Part shown: in pieces, positions 43,603 to 53,358 of the stretch
Numbering within the stretch: the stretch's first letter is position 1
Layout: each line of letters begins with the position of its first letter
From: Streptococcus sp. LPB0220
Lineage (GTDB): Bacteria > Bacillota > Bacilli > Lactobacillales > Streptococcaceae
Reading direction: 5' to 3'
DNA: 64,000 bases
Assembly: GCF_008727815.1 (NCBI RefSeq)
Contig: NZ_CP044230.1
Location: 1,968,001 to 2,032,000, forward strand
Program-made: the position numbers and the translations under genes
Notes under the pieces: model-generated
What the model saw: the letters and a program-made list of their open reading frames with translations, nothing else
Databases searched by the model: none
Told to the model about the DNA's origin: nothing

Positions 43603-45837
43603 TTAGAAACCAAGCCAACCTTTAAAGGTATCCCAAGCATTTTTCGCTTTTCCTGGGATATCGGCCTCGTCGATTGCTTTTTTCGCATCATCGACCATAT
43701 TCGACGCCTTTTCTTTGACATCCTCAAAGAAACCTTTGTCTTCTTTGCTGTCTGTTTCTGTCGTTTCTTCTCCGACTGGCGCAATGCCATTTTCAGCATA
43801 AGAGTTCTTCACCGAATCAAACTGGGTACCGTCTGTATAAGGCAGGACACTGTTGGCAACATTACGGAAAATCTCTGACGCCGTTCCGGCACTACTATCG
43901 GTCAGGTAATGACCTTCATCGGTCGTTGGGAAACCAAGCCATTGACTGATGACCACATCTGGCGTGTAGCCGATCACCCATTGGTCTCCAGAGAGGTCCT
44001 TGTTAAAGCTGGTCTCTGTCGTACCGGTTTTCCCTGCCATAGTATAGCCATAAGGCGCAGCGTTGACCCCTGTACCATTACTGAAGGTTCCCAGCATCAT
44101 ATTGGTCATCTTATCCGTTGTGGATCCACTAAGCACCCGGGTTGATTTCTGACTGTGGCTCTTGACCACTTGGCCACTGGCATTTTCGATCTTGGTAATG
44201 AGGTGGGCATCATTCATGACCCCGTCATTGGCAAAGGTTCCATAGGCTTGGGCCATCTGCATCGGATTGGTTGTCACACCAGCTCCCAAGGCAACGGCAA
44301 GCGACTTGTCCACCTTGTCCATGTTGAGTCCGAATTTTTTCCCGTATTCAAAGACCGTATCGAGACCCAAATCATTAGCGGTCGCTACGGCTGGAAGGTT
44401 AAGGGACTCTGCCAAGGCCTGGTACATCGGTACCGTTGGGCTAGACTGGATTCCCGCATAGTTATTAACCTCATAGCTTCCATATTGGGTGGTACTATTG
44501 TCCAATTCCTTATTGGTCGACCAACCCTCAGCAACAGCTGGGCTATAGACAACCAAAGGTTTGATGGTTGATCCTGGACTTCGAGCAGCCTGGGTAGCGT
44601 AGTTGTAGGTACGGAATCCTGGATTTTGATCACTGCCGACACGCCCTACGAGAGCCCGAACTCCTCCGGTCTTAGGATCGAGGGCGACACTACCAGACTC
44701 CGCGCGCGTGCCGTCTTCCGCTACCGGGAAGAGGGCTGTATTATCATAGATTACCTGCATGCTTGCTTGGTAATTTTGATCCAGCTCGGTGTAGATCCGG
44801 TAGCCATTTTTGACAATATCTTCTTCGGTGAGACCGTATTCGTTGACCGCTTCATTGATGACCGCATCAAAATAGGATGGGTAGCGGTAGTCCTCTGACT
44901 TGCCTTCATAGGCATCGACTAGCTGGCCATGGATATCAACAGCAGCAGATTGATCGGCTGTTGCCTGGTCAATATAGCCGGCCGCTACCATATTTTGAAG
45001 GACCGTATTGCGACGGTTGGTCGCATTCTCTACTGAATAGAGCGGGTTATAGATCTCCGGTCCCTTGAGCATGCCTGCGAGAACCGCTGACTGATCTAGG
45101 CTTAATTGACTGGCTGAAACCCCAAAATACTTCTTGGAAGCATCCTCAATTCCCCAAACCCCATTTCCAAAATAGGCATTGTTGAGGTACATGGTGAGGA
45201 TTTCTTTTTTACTGTATTTCTTATTGATTTCAAGCGCTAGGAAAAATTCCTTGGCCTTACGCTCCACCGTCTGGTCCTGAGACAGGTAAGCATTCTTGGC
45301 TAACTGCTGGGTGATGGTTGACCCACCACCTGAGCGACCCAGGGTCAAAATCGCTAAGAAGAAGCGACCATAGTTGATCCCGCTATTCTTGTAAAAGCTC
45401 CGGTCCTCTGTTGCGACCACGGCATTTTGCAGATTCTCACTAATGGCATCGAGTTCGACATAGGTTCCTTTTTGCCCGGTCAAACTTCCCGCCTGGTCCC
45501 CATTCTTATCATAGATAATGGTAGTCGCCTTCAGTGCATTCTGCAAATCCTTGACGTTGGTCGTCTTTGCGAGGTAGAAGAGATAACCCCCTGTCAAGAG
45601 GCTAAAGCCTAGCCCAATGATCAGGAGAATCTTGGTCAAATGGAATCGGCGCCAGAAACGACGGAAGGGATGCTGAGAGAGAGGCTTGCTTCTGTGCTTG
45701 CCTGAGCGACTATAGGTCGGCTCTACTGTCTCTTCCGGTAGTTCCGTGTCTGGCACTTCTTCTGCCACCGCTTTGGGCGGATGATCCTTTCTAAAAAAAG
45801 TGATCAGGTTTTCAAATAATTCTTTTATTCTATTCAT
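43603..45837 (-). CDS. pbp2a: class A penicillin-binding protein 2A
   Basis: 744 residues. Cytoplasmic tail, one helix at about 70-93, then the glycosyltransferase domain (VVATEDRSFYKNSGINYGRF with the catalytic Glu about 143; GGSTITQQLAKNAYLS) and the transpeptidase with SPGSTIKP (active Ser about 420), SLN (about 479) and KTGTTE (about 603). It polymerises and crosslinks peptidoglycan. The C-terminal tail after 690 is acidic and Lys-rich. Located beside rpmG-secE-nusG as in pneumococcus. Confidence 0.96.
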   Translation of the reverse strand: MNRIKELFENLITFFRKDHPPKAVAEEVPDTELPEETVEPTYSRSGKHRSKPLSQHPFRRFWRRFHLTKILLIIGLGFSLLTGGYLFYLAKTTNVKDLQNALKATTIIYDKNGDQAGSLTGQKGTYVELDAISENLQNAVVATEDRSFYKNSGINYGRFFLAILTLGRSGGGSTITQQLAKNAYLSQDQTVERKAKEFFLALEINKKYSKKEILTMYLNNAYFGNGVWGIEDASKKYFGVSASQLSLDQSAVLAGMLKGPEIYNPLYSVENATNRRNTVLQNMVAAGYIDQATADQSAAVDIHGQLVDAYEGKSEDYRYPSYFDAVINEAVNEYGLTEEDIVKNGYRIYTELDQNYQASMQVIYDNTALFPVAEDGTRAESGSVALDPKTGGVRALVGRVGSDQNPGFRTYNYATQAARSPGSTIKPLVVYSPAVAEGWSTNKELDNSTTQYGSYEVNNYAGIQSSPTVPMYQALAESLNLPAVATANDLGLDTVFEYGKKFGLNMDKVDKSLAVALGAGVTTNPMQMAQAYGTFANDGVMNDAHLITKIENASGQVVKSHSQKSTRVLSGSTTDKMTNMMLGTFSNGTGVNAAPYGYTMAGKTGTTETSFNKDLSGDQWVIGYTPDVVISQWLGFPTTDEGHYLTDSSAGTASEIFRNVANSVLPYTDGTQFDSVKNSYAENGIAPVGEETTETDSKEDKGFFEDVKEKASNMVDDAKKAIDEADIPGKAKNAWDTFKGWLGF

Positions 45838-45940
45838 ACCTGTTATTGTAACACCTTATCCTTGTCCTAGCAAGAAAAGATAGCTCATCCCCTTCTCCCA
45901 TTTAGTTTTCTTTAAGCTTAGATTTTGCTACAATAAGGTC

Positions 45941-46804
45941 ATGAACTATCAATTTACCATTCCACAATCCTTTCCCCAGATGACTGTGAAAGAGTTGCTT
46001 GAGGACTACTTCCTCATTCCCCGTAAGATCCGGCATTTTTTACGAACCAAGAAGCACGTCTTGGTCAATGGCGAGACCATCAACTGGCAGAGCCCCGTTC
46101 AAAAAGGAGACCAGATCCAGCTGATCTTTGACGCGGACGATTACCCTGAAAAAGAGCTCCCAGCCGGAGACCCGAGTCTGGTCGAAGAACTCTATCAGGA
46201 TGAGCATGTCATCATCGTCAATAAGCCTGAAGGTATGAAAACCCATGCCAATGAGCCGACAGAAATTGCTCTTCTCAACCATGTTTCCAGCTATGTTGGA
46301 TCTACCTGCTACGTCGTGCACCGGTTAGATAAGGAAACCAGCGGAGCTATTTTATTTGCCAAGAATCCTTTTATTCTGCCTATACTCAACCGCATTTTAG
46401 AAGATAAAAACATCCAACGCGAGTACTGGGCCTTGATCCAAGGAAGTTTAGCGCAAAAGACCATCGTCTACAAGGATAAAATCGGGCGCGATCGCCACGA
46501 TCGACGCAAGCGCCTGGTCGATCCACGCAAGGGACAGTATGCAGAAACCCAGGTGACGCAACTGAAAAAAATCGGGCGAAACAGCCTGGTCAAATGCCAA
46601 CTCAAGACCGGTCGTACCCATCAGATCCGGGTTCATCTCTCCCATCATGGGCACCCGATTGTCGGGGATCCTCTCTATAACCCTGAACGCGGAGAGCGAC
46701 TCATGCTCCATGCCCATCGCTTGACCTTCACCAATCCATTAACGCTTGAAACCATCCAAGTCGAGGCCCCTTCCAAGAGTTTTGAAGAAGGGTTGAGAGA
46801 CTAA
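45941..46804 (+). CDS. RluA-family 23S rRNA pseudouridine synthase
   Basis: 287 residues. An N-terminal S4-like segment (TVKELLEDYFLIPRKIRHFLRTKKHVLVNG), the catalytic motif HRLDKETSGAILFAK (Asp about 131), and GRTHQIRVHLSHHGHPIVGDPLYN near 228. It isomerises specific uridines in rRNA. Target positions are not deducible; annotated as RluD or RluE in relatives. Divergent from pbp2a. Confidence 0.9.
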   Translation: MNYQFTIPQSFPQMTVKELLEDYFLIPRKIRHFLRTKKHVLVNGETINWQSPVQKGDQIQLIFDADDYPEKELPAGDPSLVEELYQDEHVIIVNKPEGMKTHANEPTEIALLNHVSSYVGSTCYVVHRLDKETSGAILFAKNPFILPILNRILEDKNIQREYWALIQGSLAQKTIVYKDKIGRDRHDRRKRLVDPRKGQYAETQVTQLKKIGRNSLVKCQLKTGRTHQIRVHLSHHGHPIVGDPLYNPERGERLMLHAHRLTFTNPLTLETIQVEAPSKSFEEGLRD

Positions 46805-46831
46805 AAAAAGAAGCCACAGGCTTCTTTTTTT
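46804..46831. terminator. bidirectional terminator between pseudouridine synthase and CHAP protein
   Basis: AAAAAAAGAAGCC-ACA-GGCTTCTTTTTTT overlaps the synthase stop codon. Confidence 0.9.
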
Positions 46832-49598
46832 ATTGATAGCGAGGAGTTGCAAATCCACGGATATTGCCATGACCGATCCGATAGGTATTGCGACGGACTT
46901 GGTTGTTGGAGTTTCCTTCAATGGTATGAATAATCCCATTTGAGACGCTCTCAACAATTCCGATGTGATCCGCAAATCCATTATTTTGCTGGCTATTTTG
47001 ATCCCAGTTAAAGGTGATGATGTCTCCTGCTTTTGGTGTAGTGGTCCCATCTTCATTCCAAATACCCAAACGTTTGAAGATCTGAATGTGACGTTCGACT
47101 CCACATTCACGACCAATCAAACCACTCAAGCCCTCACGCTGGAAGACCGTTGTGACAAAGATATCACACCAATCATCGGTCGTCTTCACGGTATAACCAA
47201 CCGGAAGTGGTTTAACACTGTTGTAATCGTTGACCAATTGATGATGGGCTGCGGTTCCCCCACGAACACCAACTAAATTGGCTGCAGCCCGTAAGACACG
47301 GTCCCGTTGTCCATTCGTAACACGAGGAGTAAAAGCCGTTTGATCAACTGTCGCACGAGGTGAAAGAGCTGTTTGCCCCAGGTTAAAGCCTTCAACGCCG
47401 CCATCCACATAGTCCACATAGACGTGAGTGGTGTAGTTTCCTTTCTGGTACTGGTGATTCGCTGCAGAGACTTGCACTTCTGTATGCGTACCAGAAGGTG
47501 CTGTAGAATACCAGAAGAGGTTTTCCTGATGTGCTTGAGACCAGGCTGCAACACGGATGTTCTTGATCCGACGACCCTGAGGTGCTTGGTCCACCGTTAC
47601 CGTAAAGGTTCCCGCACCAGAATTAACATTCTTGATCCCTGTTTGGGTCTTGGTCGTCAGATTTCGAAATTCTACGTCTGTGGTTGCCGTACCAACCCCT
47701 ACACGAGAACCATCATTTTGGATGTAATAAAGGTGAACATGGTATTTGCCAGTAGAGTTCTTGTGATCGCTAGCCTTGACAGAAACCTTGTAGTCTCCGT
47801 TCGCTTGACGAGTCGCTTCATACCAGCGGATATCATCTTGTCCGTCCTTATCCGACCAAGTTGGAACTTGCACAGTTCGCACACCTTTAGGATTGTAGAC
47901 ATCCTTAATGATGATATCAAAGGTACCTGTATCCTTGTTGTTGTTTTGGATTAAGATTGTACCAGAACGGCGGGCTTGACGCACCTCTGTCGTTGTTTCT
48001 GTGATGTAATTTCGTTGATTATTTTGATCTACATAATAAACATGGACATTGTACTTACCATCCTCATTTTTATGATCTGAGGCTTTGATGGTCGCACGGT
48101 AGCTGCCATCACTTTGACGCACTGCTTTATGCCAGACTAGATCATCAGGCCCGTTTGAATCTGACCATGTTGGGATAAGAACTTCTTTCAAACCTTTTGC
48201 TGCAACAACATTACGAATGACTGCGTCAAATGTACCTGTTACAGTATTGTTGTTCTCAATTGTTACAGTGCCACTTGGTTTAACTTCACGTACTTCTGTC
48301 GTTGTTTTTGTGATGTAGGCTTTTTGATTATTTTGATCTACGTAGTAAATATGAACATTAAATTCACCTGTGTCATTCTTATGATCAGATGCTTTAATGG
48401 TTGCACGGTAGCTGCCATCACTTTGACGCACTGCCTTGTGCCAAATCAAATCGTCCTGACCATTTTTGTTAGACCAAGTAGGGACTAAAACTTCTTTCAA
48501 GCCAGTTGGAGCGACTACATTCCGAATAACCGCATCAAAGGTAGTGGAATCTTGATTGTGCTCAATCGATAGCGTCCCACTTGGTTTGAGTTGACGAACT
48601 TCTACTACTTTTTCAGTCAAATAGAATCGATTGTTTGATTCATCTACAAGATAAGCATCAGCACGATATTTCCCTGTAGAGTTCTTATGATCTGTTGCCT
48701 TAATCGTCACCCGATAAGAACCATCGGCTTGACGAGTAGCCTTATGCCAGATGAGGTCGTCCTGACCATTTTCAAGACTCCATGATGGAACCAAAATTTC
48801 TTTAATGCCATTTGGAGCGACAATGTCACGAACAACTGCATCAAATGTCCCTGCTGTAGTATCGTTGTTTTCAATCGTAAGGACGCCACTTGGTCTTGTG
48901 TAATCAACAGCTACTACTTTTTCAGCAATGTAGTGACGATTATTCGAGTTATCAACAATATAAGCATCTGCTCGGTAGTTTCCTTTGTTTCCTTTATGTT
49001 CGGTCGCCTTAATGGTGACACGATAGCTACCATCAGTTTGCTTAGTCGCCTTATGCCAGATAAGGTCATCTTGACCATTCTCCAAACTCCATGATGGAAC
49101 TAAAACTTCTTTTAAACCGGTTGGAGCAACAATGTCACGAACGACGGCATCAAAGGTGCCAGATACTGGATTATTATTTTCAATTGAGAAAGTCCCACTC
49201 GGCTCCTTCACTTCTTCAACTGGCAAACTATTATTTTCTTCTACCACTCGTGCACGTGCGCCGTACGGAGCGCGACTAGCTACCACAGTAGGTACTGGAT
49301 TCTCTGATACAACCTTGTCGCTAGTATCCTTGTCCAAAGACTGGTTATTGCCAACAGTCGGTGTGACAGGTGCTGCTTCTGTTGCAATAGGTTTTTCTGT
49401 CTGAACTACTTGATCTGTTTTCACCCCATCGGTTGCACTATTCTGAACCTCTGCTACCGTTGTTGTTTTCAAAACGACAGCTGAAGTATTTTCTGAGGTT
49501 TGATCAGATACAACTTGCTCATCTGCCTGGACCTGTTGTGTCGAAAAGGCTAATAAAACCGCTGTCCCAGCATAAAAAATAAGATCTTTCTTTTTCAT
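46830..49598 (-). CDS. secreted CHAP-domain wall hydrolase with GBS Bsp-like repeats
   Basis: 922 residues. Signal peptide (MKKKDLIFYAGTAVLLAFST...VQADE), a Thr/Val-rich linker to about 130, then six tandem modules of about 95-100 residues, each with an ENNN-type start and QDDLIWHKA or a variant (GBS Bsp-like repeats, about 130-740). The C-terminal catalytic domain has Cys in TTDDWCDIFV (about 810), GDIITF, and His in FADHIGIVE (about 877), as in CHAP/NlpC amidases that cut peptidoglycan peptides. No LPXTG; release or wall binding through the repeats is likely. Paralogue of the next gene. Confidence 0.9.
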   Translation of the reverse strand: MKKKDLIFYAGTAVLLAFSTQQVQADEQVVSDQTSENTSAVVLKTTTVAEVQNSATDGVKTDQVVQTEKPIATEAAPVTPTVGNNQSLDKDTSDKVVSENPVPTVVASRAPYGARARVVEENNSLPVEEVKEPSGTFSIENNNPVSGTFDAVVRDIVAPTGLKEVLVPSWSLENGQDDLIWHKATKQTDGSYRVTIKATEHKGNKGNYRADAYIVDNSNNRHYIAEKVVAVDYTRPSGVLTIENNDTTAGTFDAVVRDIVAPNGIKEILVPSWSLENGQDDLIWHKATRQADGSYRVTIKATDHKNSTGKYRADAYLVDESNNRFYLTEKVVEVRQLKPSGTLSIEHNQDSTTFDAVIRNVVAPTGLKEVLVPTWSNKNGQDDLIWHKAVRQSDGSYRATIKASDHKNDTGEFNVHIYYVDQNNQKAYITKTTTEVREVKPSGTVTIENNNTVTGTFDAVIRNVVAAKGLKEVLIPTWSDSNGPDDLVWHKAVRQSDGSYRATIKASDHKNEDGKYNVHVYYVDQNNQRNYITETTTEVRQARRSGTILIQNNNKDTGTFDIIIKDVYNPKGVRTVQVPTWSDKDGQDDIRWYEATRQANGDYKVSVKASDHKNSTGKYHVHLYYIQNDGSRVGVGTATTDVEFRNLTTKTQTGIKNVNSGAGTFTVTVDQAPQGRRIKNIRVAAWSQAHQENLFWYSTAPSGTHTEVQVSAANHQYQKGNYTTHVYVDYVDGGVEGFNLGQTALSPRATVDQTAFTPRVTNGQRDRVLRAAANLVGVRGGTAAHHQLVNDYNSVKPLPVGYTVKTTDDWCDIFVTTVFQREGLSGLIGRECGVERHIQIFKRLGIWNEDGTTTPKAGDIITFNWDQNSQQNNGFADHIGIVESVSNGIIHTIEGNSNNQVRRNTYRIGHGNIRGFATPRYQ

Positions 49599-49705
49599 TT
49601 ATCTTCCCTTACATTTTTTTATACGGATTCTACCCACATAGTAGTATTATAGCACAAACCGCTGGATCAAGAAACAATATCATTAGAAGATTTTATCCTG
49701 TTTTT

Positions 49706-49736
49706 AAAGAAAACAGAAGGCCAATTTGGCCTTCTG
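49706..49736 (-). terminator. terminator of the GH25 gene
   Basis: CAGAAGGCC-AAATT-GGCCTTCTG then TTTTCTTT on the minus strand. Confidence 0.88.
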
Positions 49737-49742
49737 ATTAGC

Positions 49743-52700
49743 TTATGCAAAAATTGAGAAGAAAGGTGCTCCAAGCTTGTTATCCATCGGATCCTTACTC
49801 TTAATAGAGTGAAGATAATTGATGGAGTACCAACCGTTGTTGCCGCTATTATATGGATCGCGTACATAGGTTCTACCATTATCATAGCCATGCAAGACCA
49901 ACTCATGGGTATAAGGATCGCTAGTAAATTGGCTATTGCCTACCGCAGCAAGTACATGCTTGCCAGCCATGAGGGCTTCTGCAATGCCTCCAGCTCCGTT
50001 AACCAATTGACTCTTCAAGCCCCAGTTACGAGTAGCAGATACAATCCCTTCTGCATCCGTTCCTGCTTCACCTTTGTTAAATGAATCAGTATTGTTGTAA
50101 AGATAATCAGCCACTGTTGTTGGCAAAATCGTTCTGCCAAGGATATCTGTGAAGGTCATAGCAAGAGAGGTTGGCACACAACCTGACTGATCGACATTGC
50201 TCACACCATACCACTTCCCAGCCCAACGAGGGTCTCGTTGAGAATAATAGGCTGTTTGTGGATTCACTTTTTGATTCCGTGGAGACAAGGCTGTTTGACC
50301 CAGGTTAAAACCTTCAACTCCTCCATCTTTGTAGTCCACATAGACGTGAGTCGTATAGTTGCCTGCTTCATTACCGTGATTATTGGCAGAGACTGTGATC
50401 TCTGTGTGCATACCTGTCGGTGTTGCGGAATACCAGTAAAGATTTTCTTGATGAGCTTTAGACCAAGCGGCGACACGGATGTTCTTAATCTGACGACCTT
50501 GAGGTGCTTGATCCACCGCTACCGTATAAGTACCATTCGTTGCATTGACATTCTTGATAGATGCTTGAGTCTTGGTCGTTAGATTTCGAAATTCCACGTC
50601 TGTGGTTGCCGTACCAACACCTACACGAGAACCATCATTTTGGATGTAATAAAGGTGAACATGGTATTTGCCAGTAGAGTTCTTGTGATCGCTAGCCTTG
50701 ACCGATACCTTGTAGTCTCCGTTCGCTTGGCGAGTTGCTTCGTACCAGCGGAGATCATCCTGTCCGTCCTTTTCCGACCAAGTTGGGACTTGAACAGTTC
50801 GTACACCTTTAGGACTGTAGACATCCTTGATAATGACGTCAAAGGTACCTGTGTCTTTGTTGTTATTGACAACCGAAATGATTCCCGTTGGTTTATCATG
50901 CTTAACGGTTACAACTGTTTCAGTAACAAAATGACGGTTGTTATCATTATCAACAATATAAAGGTCTGCACGATAGTTCCCTAGTGAGTTTTTATGATCA
51001 CTCGCTTTAATAGTCACTCGATAACTACCATCAGATTGACGATTTGCCTTGTGCCAGACAAGATCATCCTGTCCATTTTCAAGACTCCATGATGGAACTA
51101 AGATTTCCTTTACACCAGTCGGTGCCACTACATTACGAATAACCGCATCAAAAATACCAGTTGAAACATTATTGTTTTCGATCGTTAATGAAGCAGTTGG
51201 GCGTGATTGACGAACGTCAACTACTTTTTCAGAAATATAATGACGATTGTTGGAATCATCTACAATGTAGGCATCAGCTCGGTAATTACCAGTTGAATCC
51301 TTATGATCCGTTGCTTTGATAGTCACACGATAAGAACCATCTGCTTGACGCGTTGCCTTGTGCCAAATGAGGTCATCTTGGCCACCAACTAAACTCCATG
51401 ATGGAACTAGAACTTCTTTTAGACCAGTCGGTGCAACAATATTACTAACAACCGCATCAAAGGTACCTGCTACTGGGTTATTGTTTTCAATCGTCAGAAC
51501 TCCACTTGATCGAACGTAATCAACCGAAACTACTTTTTCAGAAATATAATGACGATTGTTAGAGTTGTCGACGATGTAAGCATCGGCACGATAGTTTCCT
51601 TTATCGCCCTTATGCTCACTTGCCTTAATCGTTACGCGATAGCTACCATCAGTTTGCTTAGTTGCCTTGTGCCAGATAAGATCATCTTGTCCATTTTCTA
51701 AACTCCATGATGGGACTAAAACTTCCTTAACACCTAGTGGTGCTGTGATATTAGTAATCACAGCGTCGAAAGTCCCTGATTTAGCATTATTGTTTTCAAT
51801 AGTAAAACTTGCTTTAGGTTTTAACTGATCAGGTGTCTTACCAATGAATACTTGAGTCGAAGTTCCGCCAACACCTGTCAATTGCCCATTGTTTTGAACA
51901 TAGTAAAGGTGGACATTGTAAAGACCGGTTGAGTTTTTATGGTCCGCTGATTTTACATTGACGGTATAGGTCCCATTTGCTTGACGATTGGCTGTGTACC
52001 AAACAAGGTCATCTTGACCACCTGTTTCTGACCAGATTGGTACAGAAACGGTTCGAACTCCATTTGGCGCCTTGACATTTGAGATGACAACGTCAAAGCG
52101 GCCCGTCATAGTATCGTTATTGACAATGTCAATCTTCCCACTTAAACTGCCTTCTGTCGGGTCTGCTGCAGGTTTTGCGTTCGCTGTGAAGCGACCTGTA
52201 TAGTCCACACTGTGGTCAAAGAGGTGTTTTCCTGGAAGCAATTCCGCTTGAGAAGTGAACTGCCATGCTCCCGCTTTTCCATTGTAACGCAAGCTCTTCG
52301 CATCATTTACAGATAGTTTTGGAGAAGGGTATTGGGCAACCCAGAAATTTTGAAGGCCAAATTGAGCGGTGTTGACTGGACCTTTCTTGCGAAGATTGTT
52401 TTCATCCAACCAGCTAGCACTGGTGTAGAACATCAAATTGGTGTAGCCGTTTTTACGCATTTCATCTGCCCAAGCTTGGGTGGTGCGGTTGATGTTTGGC
52501 TGCATCTTAGCATCCTCAAAGTCATTGACCATGAGGGTGTTCTTTGGAAGATTCAAGCGTTGCGCCGCTGCGATATAGAACCGTGCTTCTGCACGCGCTG
52601 CTTCCTCAGAAGTGTAGCGAGAGAAGTGGTAGGTCGATACTTGCAGACCAGCTGCTTGCGCATTGCGAATTTGGTTCTCCGCATTCGGGTTCTTGTACCA

Positions 52701-53213
52701 AGTATCTTCTGTCAATTTGACAACGACACCGCCCACACCCTTATTAGCTAGGGTACGGTAGTCACCAATACTAATATCTCCGTTGTGGCTACTCACATCA
52801 ACGAATGATTTTGGCTGAAACGCCACATCCGTCGAGCGACCAGCAGGAGCGTGAGCACCTGTGTTAAAGAAGGTCGTCCTTCCTGTATCAGACGGAAGAG
52901 GAGTTTCATCTTTCTCAATAGTCGATGCTTCCGTAGTCTTCTCTACAGATGGGGTCACACTTTCTGAAGCAGTGGTCTTGCTTACAGGTACTACAGCTGG
53001 TTTGGTCACATTTGCTGGTGCTGCGTAGTTGTTTGCGACTGGTACGACTGACTTTTCAGTAGTTGCTACTTCTGGCGCTGTTTCAGCTTGGACTTGGTTG
53101 CCTTCAGTAGTAGCGACTTCTTTTGAAACCAGCTCATCTGCACTGACTCCCTGAGCAGATACAGCCATCAAGACTGCCGCTCCGGCATAAAAAATAAGAT
53201 CTTTCTTTTTCAT
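49743..53213 (-). CDS. secreted GH25 muramidase with Bsp-like repeats and C39-like peptidase domain
   Basis: 1156 residues. The signal peptide is almost the same as in the neighbouring gene. The GH25 domain (about 132-345) has DVSSHNGDI (catalytic Asp about 139), YHFSRYTSEEAARAEARFY and MVNDFED (about 231). Six GBS Bsp-like modules follow (about 355-960). The C-terminal domain has the active Cys in DQSGCVPTSLAMTF (about 1011) and His in THELVLHGYD (about 1105), matching the peptidase C39-like_2 family. It would cut glycan strands and peptide stems. Placed between the CHAP gene and the polysaccharide locus. Confidence 0.9.
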   Translation of the reverse strand: MKKKDLIFYAGAAVLMAVSAQGVSADELVSKEVATTEGNQVQAETAPEVATTEKSVVPVANNYAAPANVTKPAVVPVSKTTASESVTPSVEKTTEASTIEKDETPLPSDTGRTTFFNTGAHAPAGRSTDVAFQPKSFVDVSSHNGDISIGDYRTLANKGVGGVVVKLTEDTWYKNPNAENQIRNAQAAGLQVSTYHFSRYTSEEAARAEARFYIAAAQRLNLPKNTLMVNDFEDAKMQPNINRTTQAWADEMRKNGYTNLMFYTSASWLDENNLRKKGPVNTAQFGLQNFWVAQYPSPKLSVNDAKSLRYNGKAGAWQFTSQAELLPGKHLFDHSVDYTGRFTANAKPAADPTEGSLSGKIDIVNNDTMTGRFDVVISNVKAPNGVRTVSVPIWSETGGQDDLVWYTANRQANGTYTVNVKSADHKNSTGLYNVHLYYVQNNGQLTGVGGTSTQVFIGKTPDQLKPKASFTIENNNAKSGTFDAVITNITAPLGVKEVLVPSWSLENGQDDLIWHKATKQTDGSYRVTIKASEHKGDKGNYRADAYIVDNSNNRHYISEKVVSVDYVRSSGVLTIENNNPVAGTFDAVVSNIVAPTGLKEVLVPSWSLVGGQDDLIWHKATRQADGSYRVTIKATDHKDSTGNYRADAYIVDDSNNRHYISEKVVDVRQSRPTASLTIENNNVSTGIFDAVIRNVVAPTGVKEILVPSWSLENGQDDLVWHKANRQSDGSYRVTIKASDHKNSLGNYRADLYIVDNDNNRHFVTETVVTVKHDKPTGIISVVNNNKDTGTFDVIIKDVYSPKGVRTVQVPTWSEKDGQDDLRWYEATRQANGDYKVSVKASDHKNSTGKYHVHLYYIQNDGSRVGVGTATTDVEFRNLTTKTQASIKNVNATNGTYTVAVDQAPQGRQIKNIRVAAWSKAHQENLYWYSATPTGMHTEITVSANNHGNEAGNYTTHVYVDYKDGGVEGFNLGQTALSPRNQKVNPQTAYYSQRDPRWAGKWYGVSNVDQSGCVPTSLAMTFTDILGRTILPTTVADYLYNNTDSFNKGEAGTDAEGIVSATRNWGLKSQLVNGAGGIAEALMAGKHVLAAVGNSQFTSDPYTHELVLHGYDNGRTYVRDPYNSGNNGWYSINYLHSIKSKDPMDNKLGAPFFSIFA

Positions 53214-53326
53214 ATAAACTTCCCTTTATACAAATTTTATACGTTAATCATTTTACCACACGGTTTCAGCGATGAAAAGTTTTATGAGGCAAATTTTTAA
53301 AATTAGTGATATTTTTTTGAAAAACT

Positions 53327-53354
53327 AAAAAAAGAAGTCCGTCTGACTTCTTTT
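53327..53354 (-). terminator. terminator of the polysaccharide locus
   Basis: Minus-strand AAGAAGTC-AGAC-GGACTTCTT with seven T, just after the last sugar transferase gene. Confidence 0.88.
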
Positions 53355-53358
53355 GATC

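Noticed and set aside
45905..45940. A second CiaR-like site before the pseudouridine synthase (ATTTAG-N5-TTTAAG)
   Set aside because: One half-site mismatches the consensus and the distance to -10 TACAAT is 12 rather than 10 bp; better read as an ordinary promoter.
47373..47954. 193-codon plus-strand frame opposite the CHAP protein
   Set aside because: Arises from the regular codon pattern of the Bsp-like repeats on the other strand.
46900..52150. Regularly spaced repeats that might look like a CRISPR array
   Set aside because: The period is about 290-300 bp and in frame; these are protein repeats in two genes, with no short direct repeats or spacers.
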